A DNA stretch of 64,000 nucleotides from Bacillota bacterium. GTDB lineage: Bacteria > Bacillota > Clostridia > Acetivibrionales > DTU013. The notes under the pieces are model-generated. The model ran no database searches. It was not told where the DNA came from and saw only the letters and a program-made list of their open reading frames with translations. Location of the stretch: the NCBI GenBank assembly GCA_023435745.1, contig JAEZMD010000019.1, forward strand, positions 220,513 through 284,512. Reading direction: 5' to 3'. Position 1 is the first letter of the stretch. Every line of letters starts with the position of its first letter. The position numbers and the translations under genes are program-made. Positions 26,395 through 36,290 of this stretch are shown in pieces.

Positions 26395-26427
26395 AAAAAA
26401 CAACCCGATCATTTGATCGGGTTGTTT
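26395..26427 (-). terminator. Terminator of veg
   Basis: Perfect stem ACAACCCGATC/GATCGGGTTGT with loop ATTT, followed on the minus strand by TTTTTTGT. It lies just 3' of veg. Confidence 0.85.
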
Positions 26428-26464
26428 TAAGGCTCTTCATTAAGATTTTATCCTTATCATCGTG

Positions 26465-26731
26465 TCAGCTGACGCGTATTTTTTTGTCGTCCTTGCAAAT
26501 TACCAGCTCAACTGCCTTGGTAAGTATGTCAGTGTAACTGTAGGAAACTCGCCTTGTTGTCTCGTATTCGTTTTCAAACTTGATGATGAAGATGCTTGGG
26601 TATGAGTTTTCAATTACCCCCTCTTTTATAAATGCCTTTTTTCTTCCTTTATTGGCTTTTAACTGAACTTTTTCACCAATGCTGGTCTCAATATTTCTTT
26701 TTATTTGAAACAGGTCACTCTTTTCTGCCAT
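26465..26731 (-). CDS. veg: Veg family protein
   Basis: An 88-residue cytosolic protein of the Veg family, highly expressed in Bacillus and linked there to biofilm gene control. It has the family pattern IGEKVQLKANKGRKKAFIKEG, then SIFIIKF and RVSYSYTDILTKAVEL. A near-ideal promoter precedes it and a strong terminator follows, so it is monocistronic. The biochemical role is not settled. Confidence 0.93.
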   Translation of the reverse strand: MAEKSDLFQIKRNIETSIGEKVQLKANKGRKKAFIKEGVIENSYPSIFIIKFENEYETTRRVSYSYTDILTKAVELVICKDDKKIRVS

Positions 26732-26758
26732 TGAATCACCTCATCTTCTGTTTTCAAT

Positions 26759-26787
26759 ATTATATCACAAACAGTACAGCTTGTCAA
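26759..26787 (-). promoter_or_regulatory. Consensus sigma-A promoter of veg
   Basis: On the minus strand TTGACA (26787-26782), a 17-bp spacer and TATAAT (26764-26759) match consensus at all 12 positions. The -10 lies 27 bp before the start codon. This resembles the well-known strong veg promoter of Bacillus. Confidence 0.92.
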
Positions 26788-26879
26788 AAAAATTATATAT
26801 TATAACAAGGTCAATTTAATTATGTCAAGTGTTTTTTTACAATTTATCATATTCCAGTTAATGGGCCGTAAATATGCAG

Positions 26880-27782
26880 CTAATGGTATGGCTCTCTGGG
26901 GTATCCTTCACGGTATTTCCCTCTTGTTTGTATTCCTCCTATTCCAGTTTTGCCCGTTATTGTATTTCCTATAACATCCTCTGCGTCAAGAACTTTATCT
27001 ATACTGGTAAAAGCCACCTTCTGACATACCCTGACGGGATCCAGCGCATGGATCAGATCTCTGAAGGGAGCGCTGGCAAAGTTGGCTCCCGCGTTTATAA
27101 TCTCCTGATATAAAGATTGACAAGCCCCCGCAAAAATAACAAGCCCGTCCATATCACTGTTGAACCGTCTCGCTTCCCTCACTGCATCAATAAAGTGTTT
27201 TGAATTTCTGTAAGAAGCAACATTTGTATAGCTATCGTCCCCTTTTATGAATCCGTCATGGCCTGTTAAAACAAGTATGTCGGGCCTGTGCTCCTTTAAT
27301 AAAGCTGCAACGTTCTTTGCCTGCTCCTTTTCAGGAACAAACCGCCCGACAACATTCATCGCCAGTTTTCTGTATTCCCCAAGACAGCTGTCCAGATAAT
27401 CCTTATCTCCGTCTATATGGAGTACTGTACCGGGTCTTTTAATGATATCCGTCTCCTCATTAGTGGTATCTCTAAAAAAAGCTTTTTTTCTATATCCTCT
27501 GTATCGTGGCATATAAAAATCGGCTGAATGATTTGGAGTATTTGCTGAACCGGCACTTCGGCTCTCAGCCAACCTGCAGCAGTTATCCCTGTATTCTCTC
27601 ACCTTGCTGTCCGGCTGAACCTCGAGATCCGTTTCAGGTGCGTCCGCCTCTATCCTGTAGCTGATTCCCTTTAGCATAATAATCTTTTCTCCGCCGACTT
27701 GTCTGATGTCTGCAACCTTGAAAAAGATATCATAGCCATAAGATCTTCTGGCAACGATATCTCCAATCTTCAATTCACTCAT
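26880..27782 (-). CDS. yabG: Sporulation-specific protease YabG
   Basis: A 300-residue cysteine-type protease that processes spore coat and cortex-assembly proteins. It begins with the family barrel (KIGDIVARRSYGYDIFFKV) and has the conserved GTVLHIDGDKDYLDSCL, DILVLTGHDGF and VIFAGACQSLY segments. The last contain the His and Cys expected for catalysis. The full length and the neighbours veg and sipL agree with the call. The ATG follows GGTGG by seven bases. Confidence 0.93.
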   Translation of the reverse strand: MSELKIGDIVARRSYGYDIFFKVADIRQVGGEKIIMLKGISYRIEADAPETDLEVQPDSKVREYRDNCCRLAESRSAGSANTPNHSADFYMPRYRGYRKKAFFRDTTNEETDIIKRPGTVLHIDGDKDYLDSCLGEYRKLAMNVVGRFVPEKEQAKNVAALLKEHRPDILVLTGHDGFIKGDDSYTNVASYRNSKHFIDAVREARRFNSDMDGLVIFAGACQSLYQEIINAGANFASAPFRDLIHALDPVRVCQKVAFTSIDKVLDAEDVIGNTITGKTGIGGIQTRGKYREGYPREPYH

Positions 27783-27890
27783 TTATTCACCACCATTATC
27801 GTCCCGGCTTCCATCTGATCCATCAATGTTAATTACTCCTATAACATAATATGTAAACCAGGAAAGATGTGTCCCCGGTAATGGTGCAAA

Positions 27891-28880
27891 TCAGAGGAAA
27901 GATGACTGATATCTTTTGATAAATTTTTCAAACGGGCCGATCTCGTCAATCACTTCCTGGAGCCGCAAGACGAAGCTTCGTTCCGACCAGCTTCGTCTGC
28001 TGTTGTAATAGCGGTTGACCACACGCCAGAATTTCTGAGGAAATTGCAGAATAATCCCCATTACGGACAGCTCCTCGCTGCTGAGCGGCTCAACCGAATT
28101 ATAGCATTGCAGGATCAGTTCCGTTTTAGATATGTCCCAATCACATTTACGCATCTTTCGCCTGATAAAGTTCGCAATATCATAAATCCGGAGCTCATAG
28201 CAGCAGTAATCAAAATTGATGACATGCTCTTTGTCTCCCTCCATAATAATATTATGGTGCGTATAATCATGGTGGCAAAAAAGCTTTTCCTCCCTTGCCC
28301 TGTCGACCAGCGCCGCATAGCTCGAGGAAACCAGCTGCGCCACTGTTCTTGCTCCTGTTTCAATAAAATAATCCGAGTATTGGACAAACAGTTCGTCAAA
28401 CCGGGTTTTTCCCTTTCTGGCTTGTTTCTTCATCTTCCTGATATCATCCAGCCGTTTCTCAAAATAACCCGGCATTTTGCCAAGCTCGTCCTGAATTTTG
28501 CAGCCTTCCGGCGCCTGATAGCCGCGAGAGGCCATATGCATCTGCGCCAATACTGCTGCAGCCCTTTTGACGTCATTGTCATTGTCAAAACTGCTTTCTC
28601 GTCCATCTATAAAATCAACCAATGTATAACAGGTATTATTAAAATTGAAATATGGCTCACCTGACAGCGTACACAAGTATTTGTCCACTCCGGCAAAATC
28701 CTTTTGGACCAGATGCTCCTTCGCCCCATGCACAAATCTTATTCTTTCCGCAGAAAAAGGTATTCTTTTTAGCACCTTGCGTCCGCCTGACGTAACAGCC
28801 ATGGACATATCCTTGTATGGAAACAGATTTCTGACTTCCAGGCCGTAATTGACCGCAATTTCTCTTTCCATTCCCTGCAT
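27891..28880 (-). CDS. CotS-family spore coat kinase-like protein
   Basis: A 329-residue protein of the CotS/CotI/YsxE group with an aminoglycoside-phosphotransferase-like fold. The catalytic loop is HHDYTHHNIIME (HDxxxxN complete) and the metal-site segment reads VINFDYC. Typical Clostridia members have this length and several act in spore coats. I use ATG 28880 because GGAGG precedes it by six bases; a frame to 28940 has no such site. It is next to yabG, consistent with sporulation. The substrate is unknown. Confidence 0.83.
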   Translation of the reverse strand: MQGMEREIAVNYGLEVRNLFPYKDMSMAVTSGGRKVLKRIPFSAERIRFVHGAKEHLVQKDFAGVDKYLCTLSGEPYFNFNNTCYTLVDFIDGRESSFDNDNDVKRAAAVLAQMHMASRGYQAPEGCKIQDELGKMPGYFEKRLDDIRKMKKQARKGKTRFDELFVQYSDYFIETGARTVAQLVSSSYAALVDRAREEKLFCHHDYTHHNIIMEGDKEHVINFDYCCYELRIYDIANFIRRKMRKCDWDISKTELILQCYNSVEPLSSEELSVMGIILQFPQKFWRVVNRYYNSRRSWSERSFVLRLQEVIDEIGPFEKFIKRYQSSFL

Positions 28881-29021
28881 GGCATACCTCCGGCTATTTC
28901 TCAGATGCGAAACAGTAAAGTATATGCCGGTTTTGACCATGGTAGAAGTAAATCAGTTGATGATTGAGACGGTGTAATTAGGACGGGTGTGATTGCATTT
29001 CAGGGGAGGCCCGTCATAGCG

Positions 29022-29059
29022 AAAAGAGGACGGCTCTCTTTTGTCAGAGAACCGTCCTC
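29022..29059 (-). terminator. Terminator of nifJ
   Basis: A 13-bp stem (29026-29038 with 29047-29059, one non-Watson-Crick pair) followed on the minus strand by TTTTC. It lies just downstream of the nifJ stop. Confidence 0.8.
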
Positions 29060-29092
29060 CTGTGTCAAGCTCTATTACTGCTTAGCCCCGGC

Positions 29093-32000
29093 TTAGCCCT
29101 GGGCCAGCTTCCTGTAGGTCTCGTAGCGCTCCCTTGCGCTCTTCTCTGATGCTTCAAACAACACGTCCGCTCTATCCGGGAATGTCCTTGTCAGAGAGGA
29201 ATACCTGACCTCGTTCATGATGAAGTCCTTGTAGGAGGCACTTGGCTCCTTGGAGTCCAGAATAAACGGGTTTTTGCCCTCATCCTTCAGCAGCGGGTTG
29301 TATCTGTACAGATGCCAGTAGCCGGCTTCAACCGCATTCTTCTCTTCGAGCTGTGATTTGCCCATGCCCAGCTTGAGGCCATGGTTGATACACGGCGAAT
29401 ACGCGATAACCAGGGACGGTCCGGGATACTTCTCAGCTTCGATCAATGCTTTGATCAGCTGATTCTGATTGGCTCCCATTGCGACCTGTGCTACATATAC
29501 ATATCCGTAGGACATGGCGATCATACCAAGATCCTTTTTCTTAACGGTCTTTCCTGCTGCAGCAAACTGTGCGACAGCTCCGGTCGGTGTGGACTTGGAG
29601 GACTGTCCGCCGGTATTTGAATAGACTTCCGTGTCAAATACAAGCACATTGATATCCTCGTTTGATGCAAGGACATGATCAAGTCCGCCAAAGCCAATAT
29701 CGTAAGCCCATCCGTCTCCGCCGAGAATCCACTGTGATTTCTTCATTAGGTATTCACTATTATCGAGAATCTTCGCAAAAATCGCTTTTGTTTCAGCATC
29801 TACGGCATTTTTAGCAATACAGTCCTTCAGCTCGGCCTTGACCTGCGCTGCGGCCTTCTTTGAGCCTTCGGCATTTTCCATATTTTCAATCCAGCTCGAA
29901 AGAGCAGCCTTCGCGCCCTCGGGCAGATTCTTTTCCAATGCTTTTCTGCAGCTATCTGCCAGTCCTCTCCTGATCTGGCCTACGCCAAGGTACATTCCGT
30001 AACCGAACTCAGCGTTGTCTTCAAACAGAGAATTAGCCCAGGTCGGTCCGCAGCCGTTCTTGTTAGCGCAATATGGCATGGACGGCGCGCTGCCTCCCCA
30101 GATTGACGAGCAGCCTGTTGCATTTGCGATCATCATCCTGTCGCCAAACAGCTGAGTGATCAGCTTCGCATAGGGTGTTTCGCCACAGCCTGCACATGCG
30201 CCCGAGAACTCAAACAGCGGTTCCTCAAACTGGCTTCCCTTGACAGAATTAGGACCAAGAGGATTCTTGGGTTCGATCGTCACAGCATAATCCCAGTTCT
30301 TATCTTCCGCCAGTTGAGTTTCAAGCGGCTTCATAATCAATGCTTTCTCCTTTGCAGGGCAAACATTTGCACAGTTGCCGCAGCCTGCACAATCAAGCAC
30401 AGATACCTGGATTCTAAAATTCAGATCCTCGAACCCTTTTCCAATAGCCTGCTTCGAAGCAAAGCTTTCCGGAGCGTTCGCGACCTCCTCCTTATTCAGA
30501 AGGAACGGCCTGATAGAACCGTGAGGGCAGACATATGAGCACTGGTTGCATTGGATACACTTATCCATCTGCCATTCAGGAACATCAACAGCTATCCCCC
30601 TCTTTTCATATCTGGTGGTGCCGGACGGGTACGTGCCGTCTTCCATTCCAACAAATGTGCTGACAGGAAGCTTATCTCCGAGTTGGTTATTCATCGGAAC
30701 AAGAACCTTACTGATAAATTCAGGTACAGCCTTTGTTTCAACCCTGACATCTGCAGCATCGGCCCAAGCGGCAGGAACATCTACCTTCTTCAATGCTTCA
30801 ATACCTTTGTCAACGGCAAGGTAGTTCATGTTTACTACCTTATCGCCCTTGCTCCCGTAGGTCTTCTGAATGGCATCCTTCATATATTTGACGGCGTCGT
30901 CAAGAGGTATGATGTTAGCGAGCTTGAAGAAAGCAGACTGCATAACCATATTGATCCTGCTTCCAAGGCCGATTTCCTTTCCTATTGACACAGCGTCCAG
31001 AGTATATAGCTGAATATTGTGTTTCACAATATATTTCTTTGCAGCCGCAGGAAGCTTCTCAGCCAGCTCTTCCACAGTCCAGCCGCAGTTAATCAGGAAG
31101 GTTCCGTTATCCTTCAGATCCTGTACCATTTCAAATTTATCAATATAGGACGGGTTATGACATGCGACAAAGTCCGCCTTGTTGATCAGATAGGTCGAAT
31201 GGATCGGCTTTCTGCCAAATCTCAGATGCGAGATTGTTACGCCGCCGGACTTCTTGGAGTCATATGCAAAATATGCCTGGGCAAACATATCCGTATGATC
31301 GCCGATGATCTTGATAGAGTTCTTGTTTGCGCCGACCGTTCCATCTGAGCCGAATCCCCAGAATTTGCAGCTAATCGTCCCTTCAGGAGCCGTATCAATT
31401 TCCTCTTTCACATCAAGGGACAGTTTTGTAACGTCGTCAATGATACCAATAGTAAAGTGATTCTTCGGGGTATCCTGCTTCAGGTTGTTGTAAACAGCAA
31501 CGATTTGTGCAGGCGTTGTGTCTTTTGAACCAAGTCCATAACGGCCTGCTATGATTACAGGCATTTTCCCATTTTCATAAAGTGCGGTGCAAACATCCTG
31601 ATACAACGGTTCTCCAAGAGCTCCCGGTTCCTTCGTTCTGTCGAGAACAGCAATCTTCTTTACGGAATCCGGAATCGCCTTCAGAAAATGTTTTACTGAG
31701 AAGGGTCTGTACAAGCGAACCTTTATTAAGCCGACTTTTTCACCTTTAGAGGTAAGATAGTCGATCGTCTCATCGATTGTTTCACATACGGAACCCATAG
31801 CAACGATGACTCTATCTGCATCCGGCGCTCCATAATAGTTGAATAGACCGTAATCTCTTCCTGTAAGCTCGTTGATCTTATTGAGGTATTCCTCAACGAT
31901 TTCCGGCAATGCATTATAATATACATTTGACGCCTCGCGCGCCTGAAAGAAAACATCAGGATTCTGTGCGGTTCCTCTAACGGCAGGACGTTCAGGGTTC

Positions 32001-32623
32001 AATGCTCTCTTTTTGAACGCTTTCACGGCATCCTCGTCAACCAGCTTTGCAAGATCATCATATTCAAGTGTTTCAATCTTTTGTAGTTCATGGGATGTTC
32101 TGAACCCATCAAAGAAATTGATGAAAGGTACTCTGCCTTTAATTGCGCTCAGATGAGCAACTGCAGCCAGATCCATAACCTCCTGTACACTGTTCTCCGC
32201 AAGCAGCGCCATACCGGTCTGACGACAGGCCATTACATCGGAATGATCTCCAAAGATTGAAAGCGCGTGGCTGGCAACCGCCCTTGCACTCACGTGGAAT
32301 ACGCCCGGGAGAAGCTCTCCTGCGATTTTGTAAAGATTCGGTATCATTAGAAGCAAGCCCTGCGATGCTGTAAATGTGGTAGTCAGTGCGCCTGCTGTCA
32401 GAGAACCGTGTACCGTTCCCGCGGCGCCTGCCTCAGATTGCATTTCTACTACCTTGACCTCCTGGCCGAAAATATTCTTTCTGCCATTTGCCGCCCATTC
32501 ATCTACACGCTCTGCCATTACAGATGAAGGCGTGATCGGATAAATGCCCGCAACGTCGGTAAAAGCATATGCAATATGAGCCGCAGCGGTATTACCATCC
32601 ATGGTTTTCATGTTTTTTCCCAT
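29093..32623 (-). CDS. nifJ: Pyruvate:ferredoxin (flavodoxin) oxidoreductase
   Basis: An 1176-residue single-chain PFOR that oxidises pyruvate to acetyl-CoA and CO2, reducing ferredoxin, the central step of clostridial fermentation. Domains follow in the usual order: N-terminal TPP/pyruvate domain (ITPSSVMAERVDEWA), middle CoA-binding and gamma regions, and a two-[4Fe-4S] ferredoxin insert (CIQCNQCSYVCP and CAGCGNCANVCP). The TPP-binding domain follows, with GACAGCGETPYAKL, the metal-binding GDGWAYDIGFGGLDHV and the NTGGQSSKSTPTG loop. The length is typical. No clear promoter is visible; TGTATACA at 32768-32775 is a small palindrome upstream. Confidence 0.97.
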   Translation of the reverse strand: MGKNMKTMDGNTAAAHIAYAFTDVAGIYPITPSSVMAERVDEWAANGRKNIFGQEVKVVEMQSEAGAAGTVHGSLTAGALTTTFTASQGLLLMIPNLYKIAGELLPGVFHVSARAVASHALSIFGDHSDVMACRQTGMALLAENSVQEVMDLAAVAHLSAIKGRVPFINFFDGFRTSHELQKIETLEYDDLAKLVDEDAVKAFKKRALNPERPAVRGTAQNPDVFFQAREASNVYYNALPEIVEEYLNKINELTGRDYGLFNYYGAPDADRVIVAMGSVCETIDETIDYLTSKGEKVGLIKVRLYRPFSVKHFLKAIPDSVKKIAVLDRTKEPGALGEPLYQDVCTALYENGKMPVIIAGRYGLGSKDTTPAQIVAVYNNLKQDTPKNHFTIGIIDDVTKLSLDVKEEIDTAPEGTISCKFWGFGSDGTVGANKNSIKIIGDHTDMFAQAYFAYDSKKSGGVTISHLRFGRKPIHSTYLINKADFVACHNPSYIDKFEMVQDLKDNGTFLINCGWTVEELAEKLPAAAKKYIVKHNIQLYTLDAVSIGKEIGLGSRINMVMQSAFFKLANIIPLDDAVKYMKDAIQKTYGSKGDKVVNMNYLAVDKGIEALKKVDVPAAWADAADVRVETKAVPEFISKVLVPMNNQLGDKLPVSTFVGMEDGTYPSGTTRYEKRGIAVDVPEWQMDKCIQCNQCSYVCPHGSIRPFLLNKEEVANAPESFASKQAIGKGFEDLNFRIQVSVLDCAGCGNCANVCPAKEKALIMKPLETQLAEDKNWDYAVTIEPKNPLGPNSVKGSQFEEPLFEFSGACAGCGETPYAKLITQLFGDRMMIANATGCSSIWGGSAPSMPYCANKNGCGPTWANSLFEDNAEFGYGMYLGVGQIRRGLADSCRKALEKNLPEGAKAALSSWIENMENAEGSKKAAAQVKAELKDCIAKNAVDAETKAIFAKILDNSEYLMKKSQWILGGDGWAYDIGFGGLDHVLASNEDINVLVFDTEVYSNTGGQSSKSTPTGAVAQFAAAGKTVKKKDLGMIAMSYGYVYVAQVAMGANQNQLIKALIEAEKYPGPSLVIAYSPCINHGLKLGMGKSQLEEKNAVEAGYWHLYRYNPLLKDEGKNPFILDSKEPSASYKDFIMNEVRYSSLTRTFPDRADVLFEASEKSARERYETYRKLAQG

Positions 32624-32873
32624 CTTATTAATCTCCCCTTTACAGTTTCCCCATCAAAATTTATGTAGCTGATTATTCTTTCTGAAATATTTATGATGCA
32701 GAAAAATATTTGCAGCATGAGCATATATCCGGGGTTGTCAATATGTTTTCAGGCTCAAAAAGTATATTGTATACATTGAAAGCCTCACATTTAATTATAT
32801 TCTAACATTATAAGCGGGATTTGTGAAGAGTCTTCATAATATGGAAAAACAATCTCAAATGAAAAATAAATAC

Positions 32874-33149
32874 TCAGTTGATCCCGAATATCAATTTAAG
32901 CAAGACGAGCAGAACAAAGCCAGGCACGCCGAGCGTCCCGACAATGAAGGCCGTATAAATGTTAAATGCGATATGAAATCCAAAAAGACCGCCAATCCAG
33001 TTAACCAAAAGTATGGCGGCAGCCCCGAGCAGTGCGTTGACGACCAGCTTCAGCACCACCTTGAGTGGCGTCAGAAGCAGTCTTCCGATTATAAGCAGCA
33101 ATATAATACCTACCGCATAGGCTACGATCACACCAAAATCTATCGCCAT
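32874..33149 (-). CDS. bofA: Pro-sigma-K processing inhibitor BofA
   Basis: A 91-residue membrane protein with three hydrophobic segments (about 6-28, 32-52 and 66-88) and the family motif NALLGAAAILLVNWIGG. In Bacillus BofA holds the SpoIVFB protease inactive until the sigma-K checkpoint is met. It lies downstream of a DUF2508 gene, the recR-yaaL-bofA order seen in many Firmicutes, although recR is not in the window. Confidence 0.88.
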   Translation of the reverse strand: MAIDFGVIVAYAVGIILLLIIGRLLLTPLKVVLKLVVNALLGAAAILLVNWIGGLFGFHIAFNIYTAFIVGTLGVPGFVLLVLLKLIFGIN

Positions 33150-33207
33150 ACTCTCACACCATAAACATAATGTACATAGTATTTATACTTGTACCATCGG
33201 ACAATTA

Positions 33208-33310
33208 TGCCTTAAGGGATCGTTAAAATATAACTTCCGCTAAAACTTTTTCGGGGAACTATAGCGGAGCCCCGTTCCCCAAAAAGTATCGGAAGTAATA
33301 TTTTAGCCGA
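33208..33310. repeat. Dispersed palindromic element, copy B
   Basis: About 103 bp, closely similar to copy A at 19183-19284. Shared blocks are ATCGTTAAAA, ATAACTTCCGCTA, CGGGGAACTA, TTCCCC and TTTTAGCCGA. The inner stem keeps pairing although its sequence differs from copy A, which suggests selection for the fold. It lies 8 bp after the stop of the DUF2508 gene and before bofA. Confidence 0.7.
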
Positions 33311-33318
33311 CCTTTAGT

Positions 33319-33621
33319 TTAAATGTAGCGGGAAAGACCCTTTTCCTTGGCGAGTCTGACAAAGTAAGCATATCTGGACTCACAAGCCTTGAGCTTGTAT
33401 GTACAATAGTCAACCAGCATTTCCTCATGCACATAATCGAAATTGGAGCTGGCCTCCACCCATTCATCCTGCGCCTGCTGCACGGAATCCAGAATATCCT
33501 GCTCCTCGTTCGTCAGCTCTGCATGTACAGAAGCTCCCGACAAAAGCTTCCTCCGGGTTCTTTTTACTCTAAGCGGGTCGCTTCCCCTCTGATTTTTATA
33601 TTCTGCAATTTCGCTTTTCAT
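33319..33621 (-). CDS. DUF2508 (YaaL-like) family protein
   Basis: A 100-residue mostly helical acidic protein with the DUF2508 features: an internal ELTNEEQDILDSVQQAQDEW segment and a C-terminal YKLKACESRYAYFVRLAKEK. Function is unknown. ATG at 33621 has AAGGTG six bases upstream; a GTG at 33630 is less likely. It precedes bofA, matching the usual order, with repeat copy B between them. Confidence 0.82.
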   Translation of the reverse strand: MKSEIAEYKNQRGSDPLRVKRTRRKLLSGASVHAELTNEEQDILDSVQQAQDEWVEASSNFDYVHEEMLVDYCTYKLKACESRYAYFVRLAKEKGLSRYI

Positions 33622-33689
33622 GCTTTGCACCTTCTTATAGAAATTTCCATTTTACTATAAGTATAGGCACAAAAAACCAGTTATATACC

Positions 33690-34304
33690 TTAGCCGTCAA
33701 GCCACTGAAGTACGGCATTTGTTGTGATATATCTGAATTTTCCCCAGTCCTGCCATTTTCCCCTCAACTCATAAAGTGAACGGGCGGTCTGTCCGAGTCC
33801 GTCCAGATCCACCTCCCTGATCCCGCTGACTTCATCGTCACTTGCATCCTCAAGCAGCCTGCCGCCGATCTCATCCATAATAAAAACATAAGAGTAAAAC
33901 ATAACATGTTCCTCTTCATACTCAAACCGAGTCCTGATAACGCCGGCAAAGGCCCTGATCTCAACCTCAAGACCAAGCTCTTCTCTGACTTCACGAAATA
34001 CGGCCTCCAGAATATCCTCCCCATGACTTATTCCGCCGGTTGGTATCCTGTAGATATCCTCCGGATAATCGGCGCTGGTTACTGTTATGACCTTACCGGT
34101 TGGCCTGATGACGCAAAAAACGACCTCTCCTCTCCTATCCCTCTGGATCATATTTTTGATCCGGTTGAAATACCCGGGAGCAGAATATCTGATAGTTACG
34201 TCCTTCATTTGCGCATCCGTCTTCAATTTTTTACAAATGTAAAGAAACTCTGCCTCATTAAACAAGTTCATATTAAAAATCCTTTCAACATTATTGTAAT
34301 CCAT
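33690..34304 (-). CDS. Nudix hydrolase
   Basis: A 204-residue hydrolase of nucleoside diphosphate-X compounds. The Nudix box is complete at about residues 90-112 (GGISHGEDILEA followed by VFREVREELGLE), matching Gx5Ex7REUxEExGU. The substrate cannot be predicted. The ATG at 34304 has AGGGA upstream; an internal ATG at 34271 with AAAGGA is a plausible alternative start. It is divergent from the VanW gene. Confidence 0.87.
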   Translation of the reverse strand: MDYNNVERIFNMNLFNEAEFLYICKKLKTDAQMKDVTIRYSAPGYFNRIKNMIQRDRRGEVVFCVIRPTGKVITVTSADYPEDIYRIPTGGISHGEDILEAVFREVREELGLEVEIRAFAGVIRTRFEYEEEHVMFYSYVFIMDEIGGRLLEDASDDEVSGIREVDLDGLGQTARSLYELRGKWQDWGKFRYITTNAVLQWLDG

Positions 34305-34470
34305 TTAGTTCCCTATTTCCATAACTGTATTGAAACTATGAAAAAAAGTAATGAAACCTTTATGTATATCTTGTATAATGAGTTGTGTTATATGAAACAA
34401 ATGGGGTAATAAATAAGTCTATTTAGTAATGAAATTGTTGAAAATAATATAATTCGAGGTGTTGGTCTAC

Positions 34471-36246
34471 ATGGAGCCTGAAGTTCAAATCCGCAGAGTA
34501 AGGAATAAAAAGAATTACATTGCTTTAATTATTTCTCTTTCTTTTATTGCATTAATGATCATTTCCGCATCGGTATTCGCATACCTGACTTTGCAAAATG
34601 ACGCAATATACAAGGGAGTGTCCGTAGGCAGTCTTGATTCATCCGGATTCAGCAGGCAGCAGCTGCAGACCGCGCTTGAGGCAAAGTATCATGTCTCCGA
34701 CGATGCAACCGGCATTACCCTCAAGGCATCGGAAACTGAGCTATCAATGACCTTTGCTGAGTTGGAGTTAAAGTATGACATTGATTCAGCCGTGAAAAAT
34801 GCGTATGCTGTCGGACGAACCGGAAATATCTTTACCCGGCTGTATGATATTGCGATGGCCGGAATCAAAGGTACAAACATCAGCGTTACTCAATCCTTCA
34901 ACGAAGAGAAGATGAATACTTTCGTAAACCAGTTTTCGGCTCAGTTGCTTAAAAGCGTAAAAGAGGGCTCTCTCTTAATATCAGACGACCAGGTAGTACT
35001 CCGGTCAGGAAGTCATGGAGAGCACATTGACAAAGCGGAGACCGTAAGGTTGGTCACCGACCTGATAAAAAGCGGCAAAAGCGGCGTCGTAACCCCGGAG
35101 GTCATTATTACCGACCCATCCGGACTAAATGTGGACGAAATATATGATCAAATAATCAGTGAGCCAGCTGATGCCACATACAAGGTAGAAAATAACGAAC
35201 TGATTCTACTCCCACATTCCGTAGGAAGGACCATTGATAAGGCAAGACTTGAAGAAATTGTGAAGGAATTGGAAAAGACAGGAGGGAAGGAGTATATCCT
35301 TCCTGTATCTATCGTGATGCCTGCTGTCACTTCCGATACGGCTTCTTCAATGCTTTTCAAGGACAAGCTTGCTTCTGCAGTCACCTCCTTTGGGACTGGT
35401 ACGGTAAATGGCCAAAACCGGAAATTTAACATGCAGCTTGCTGTTAAGAACATTGATCAATTGATCCTGCTGCCCGGTGAAGAGTTTTCGTTCAACAGGG
35501 TCGTTGGCCCAAGGGATGTAGAGCATGGTTATAAAACTGCACATGTCTATATCCGCGGCAGGATTGAGGATGGTATTGGCGGCGGGATCTGCCAGGTTTC
35601 CACCACCATATACAACGCTGTGCTAACAGCTGATCTTGAGGTCGCCGAGCGTCGGAACCACTCCTTCACAGTCGGCTATGTGCCCTTGGGACAGGACGCT
35701 ACAGCATTCTACGGAGGCACTGATTTCAGATTTATTAATTCGACGAAATGGCCTATCAAGCTGCTTTCGAAAGTAAGCGGCAATAAAATATCATTTACTA
35801 TCATGGGTACCAATGACAATCCGGGAAAAACCGTGATTATCAGCAATAAGATCCTCTCAAAAACACCCCATACGGTCAGCACCACCGAAGACCCTACCCT
35901 TCCGGCCGGAACAACCAAGGAAATACAGGAGGGTCTGGACGGCTACGTAGTAGAAACCTACAAGACGATCAAGGTAGATGGAAAGGTGATTTCTCAGAAG
36001 AAGCTGCACACCAGCAAGTACAATCCATGCACACAGATGCTGATCGTAGGAACGAAGCCGGTGGACGGTGTTAATCCACCTGTGGTTCCTGAACAGCCGG
36101 TTACAGATCCCATAGCCGATCCTGAAATCCTCGACGAAGGTGAGCCTAATCCCGGTACTGCACCGGAAGAGACTGCACCTGAAGAGACCGCGCCTATCGA
36201 GACAGCTCCTGTTGATACGGCTGCTGATGAGTCCGGCCAGGAATAA
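34471..36246 (+). CDS. VanW family cell-wall protein
   Basis: A 591-residue membrane-anchored extracellular protein. One TM helix (about 17-40) is followed by two helical peptidoglycan-binding-type modules (about 60-290), then the VanW domain (about 325-450: FNRVVGPRD, GGGICQVSTTIYNAV, RRNHSFTVGYVPLGQDA). A G5-like region and a Pro/Glu/Thr-rich tail follow (EETAPEETAPIETAPVDTA). VanW domains occur in envelope proteins of many Firmicutes; there is no sign of a vancomycin-resistance cluster. ATG 34471 follows GAGGTG by nine bases. Confidence 0.88.
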   Translation: MEPEVQIRRVRNKKNYIALIISLSFIALMIISASVFAYLTLQNDAIYKGVSVGSLDSSGFSRQQLQTALEAKYHVSDDATGITLKASETELSMTFAELELKYDIDSAVKNAYAVGRTGNIFTRLYDIAMAGIKGTNISVTQSFNEEKMNTFVNQFSAQLLKSVKEGSLLISDDQVVLRSGSHGEHIDKAETVRLVTDLIKSGKSGVVTPEVIITDPSGLNVDEIYDQIISEPADATYKVENNELILLPHSVGRTIDKARLEEIVKELEKTGGKEYILPVSIVMPAVTSDTASSMLFKDKLASAVTSFGTGTVNGQNRKFNMQLAVKNIDQLILLPGEEFSFNRVVGPRDVEHGYKTAHVYIRGRIEDGIGGGICQVSTTIYNAVLTADLEVAERRNHSFTVGYVPLGQDATAFYGGTDFRFINSTKWPIKLLSKVSGNKISFTIMGTNDNPGKTVIISNKILSKTPHTVSTTEDPTLPAGTTKEIQEGLDGYVVETYKTIKVDGKVISQKKLHTSKYNPCTQMLIVGTKPVDGVNPPVVPEQPVTDPIADPEILDEGEPNPGTAPEETAPEETAPIETAPVDTAADESGQE

Positions 36247-36290
36247 AACTGACTCAAATCGCATTTTTGCATATTGAAAACAGTGGATAG

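Noticed and set aside
32740..32760. TTGACA-like hexamer on the minus strand as the nifJ promoter
   Set aside because: No acceptable -10 element at 16-18 bp.
32768..32775. TGTATACA palindrome upstream of nifJ as a GntR operator
   Set aside because: An 8-bp AT-rich palindrome is common by chance, and nothing ties the local GntR regulator to nifJ.
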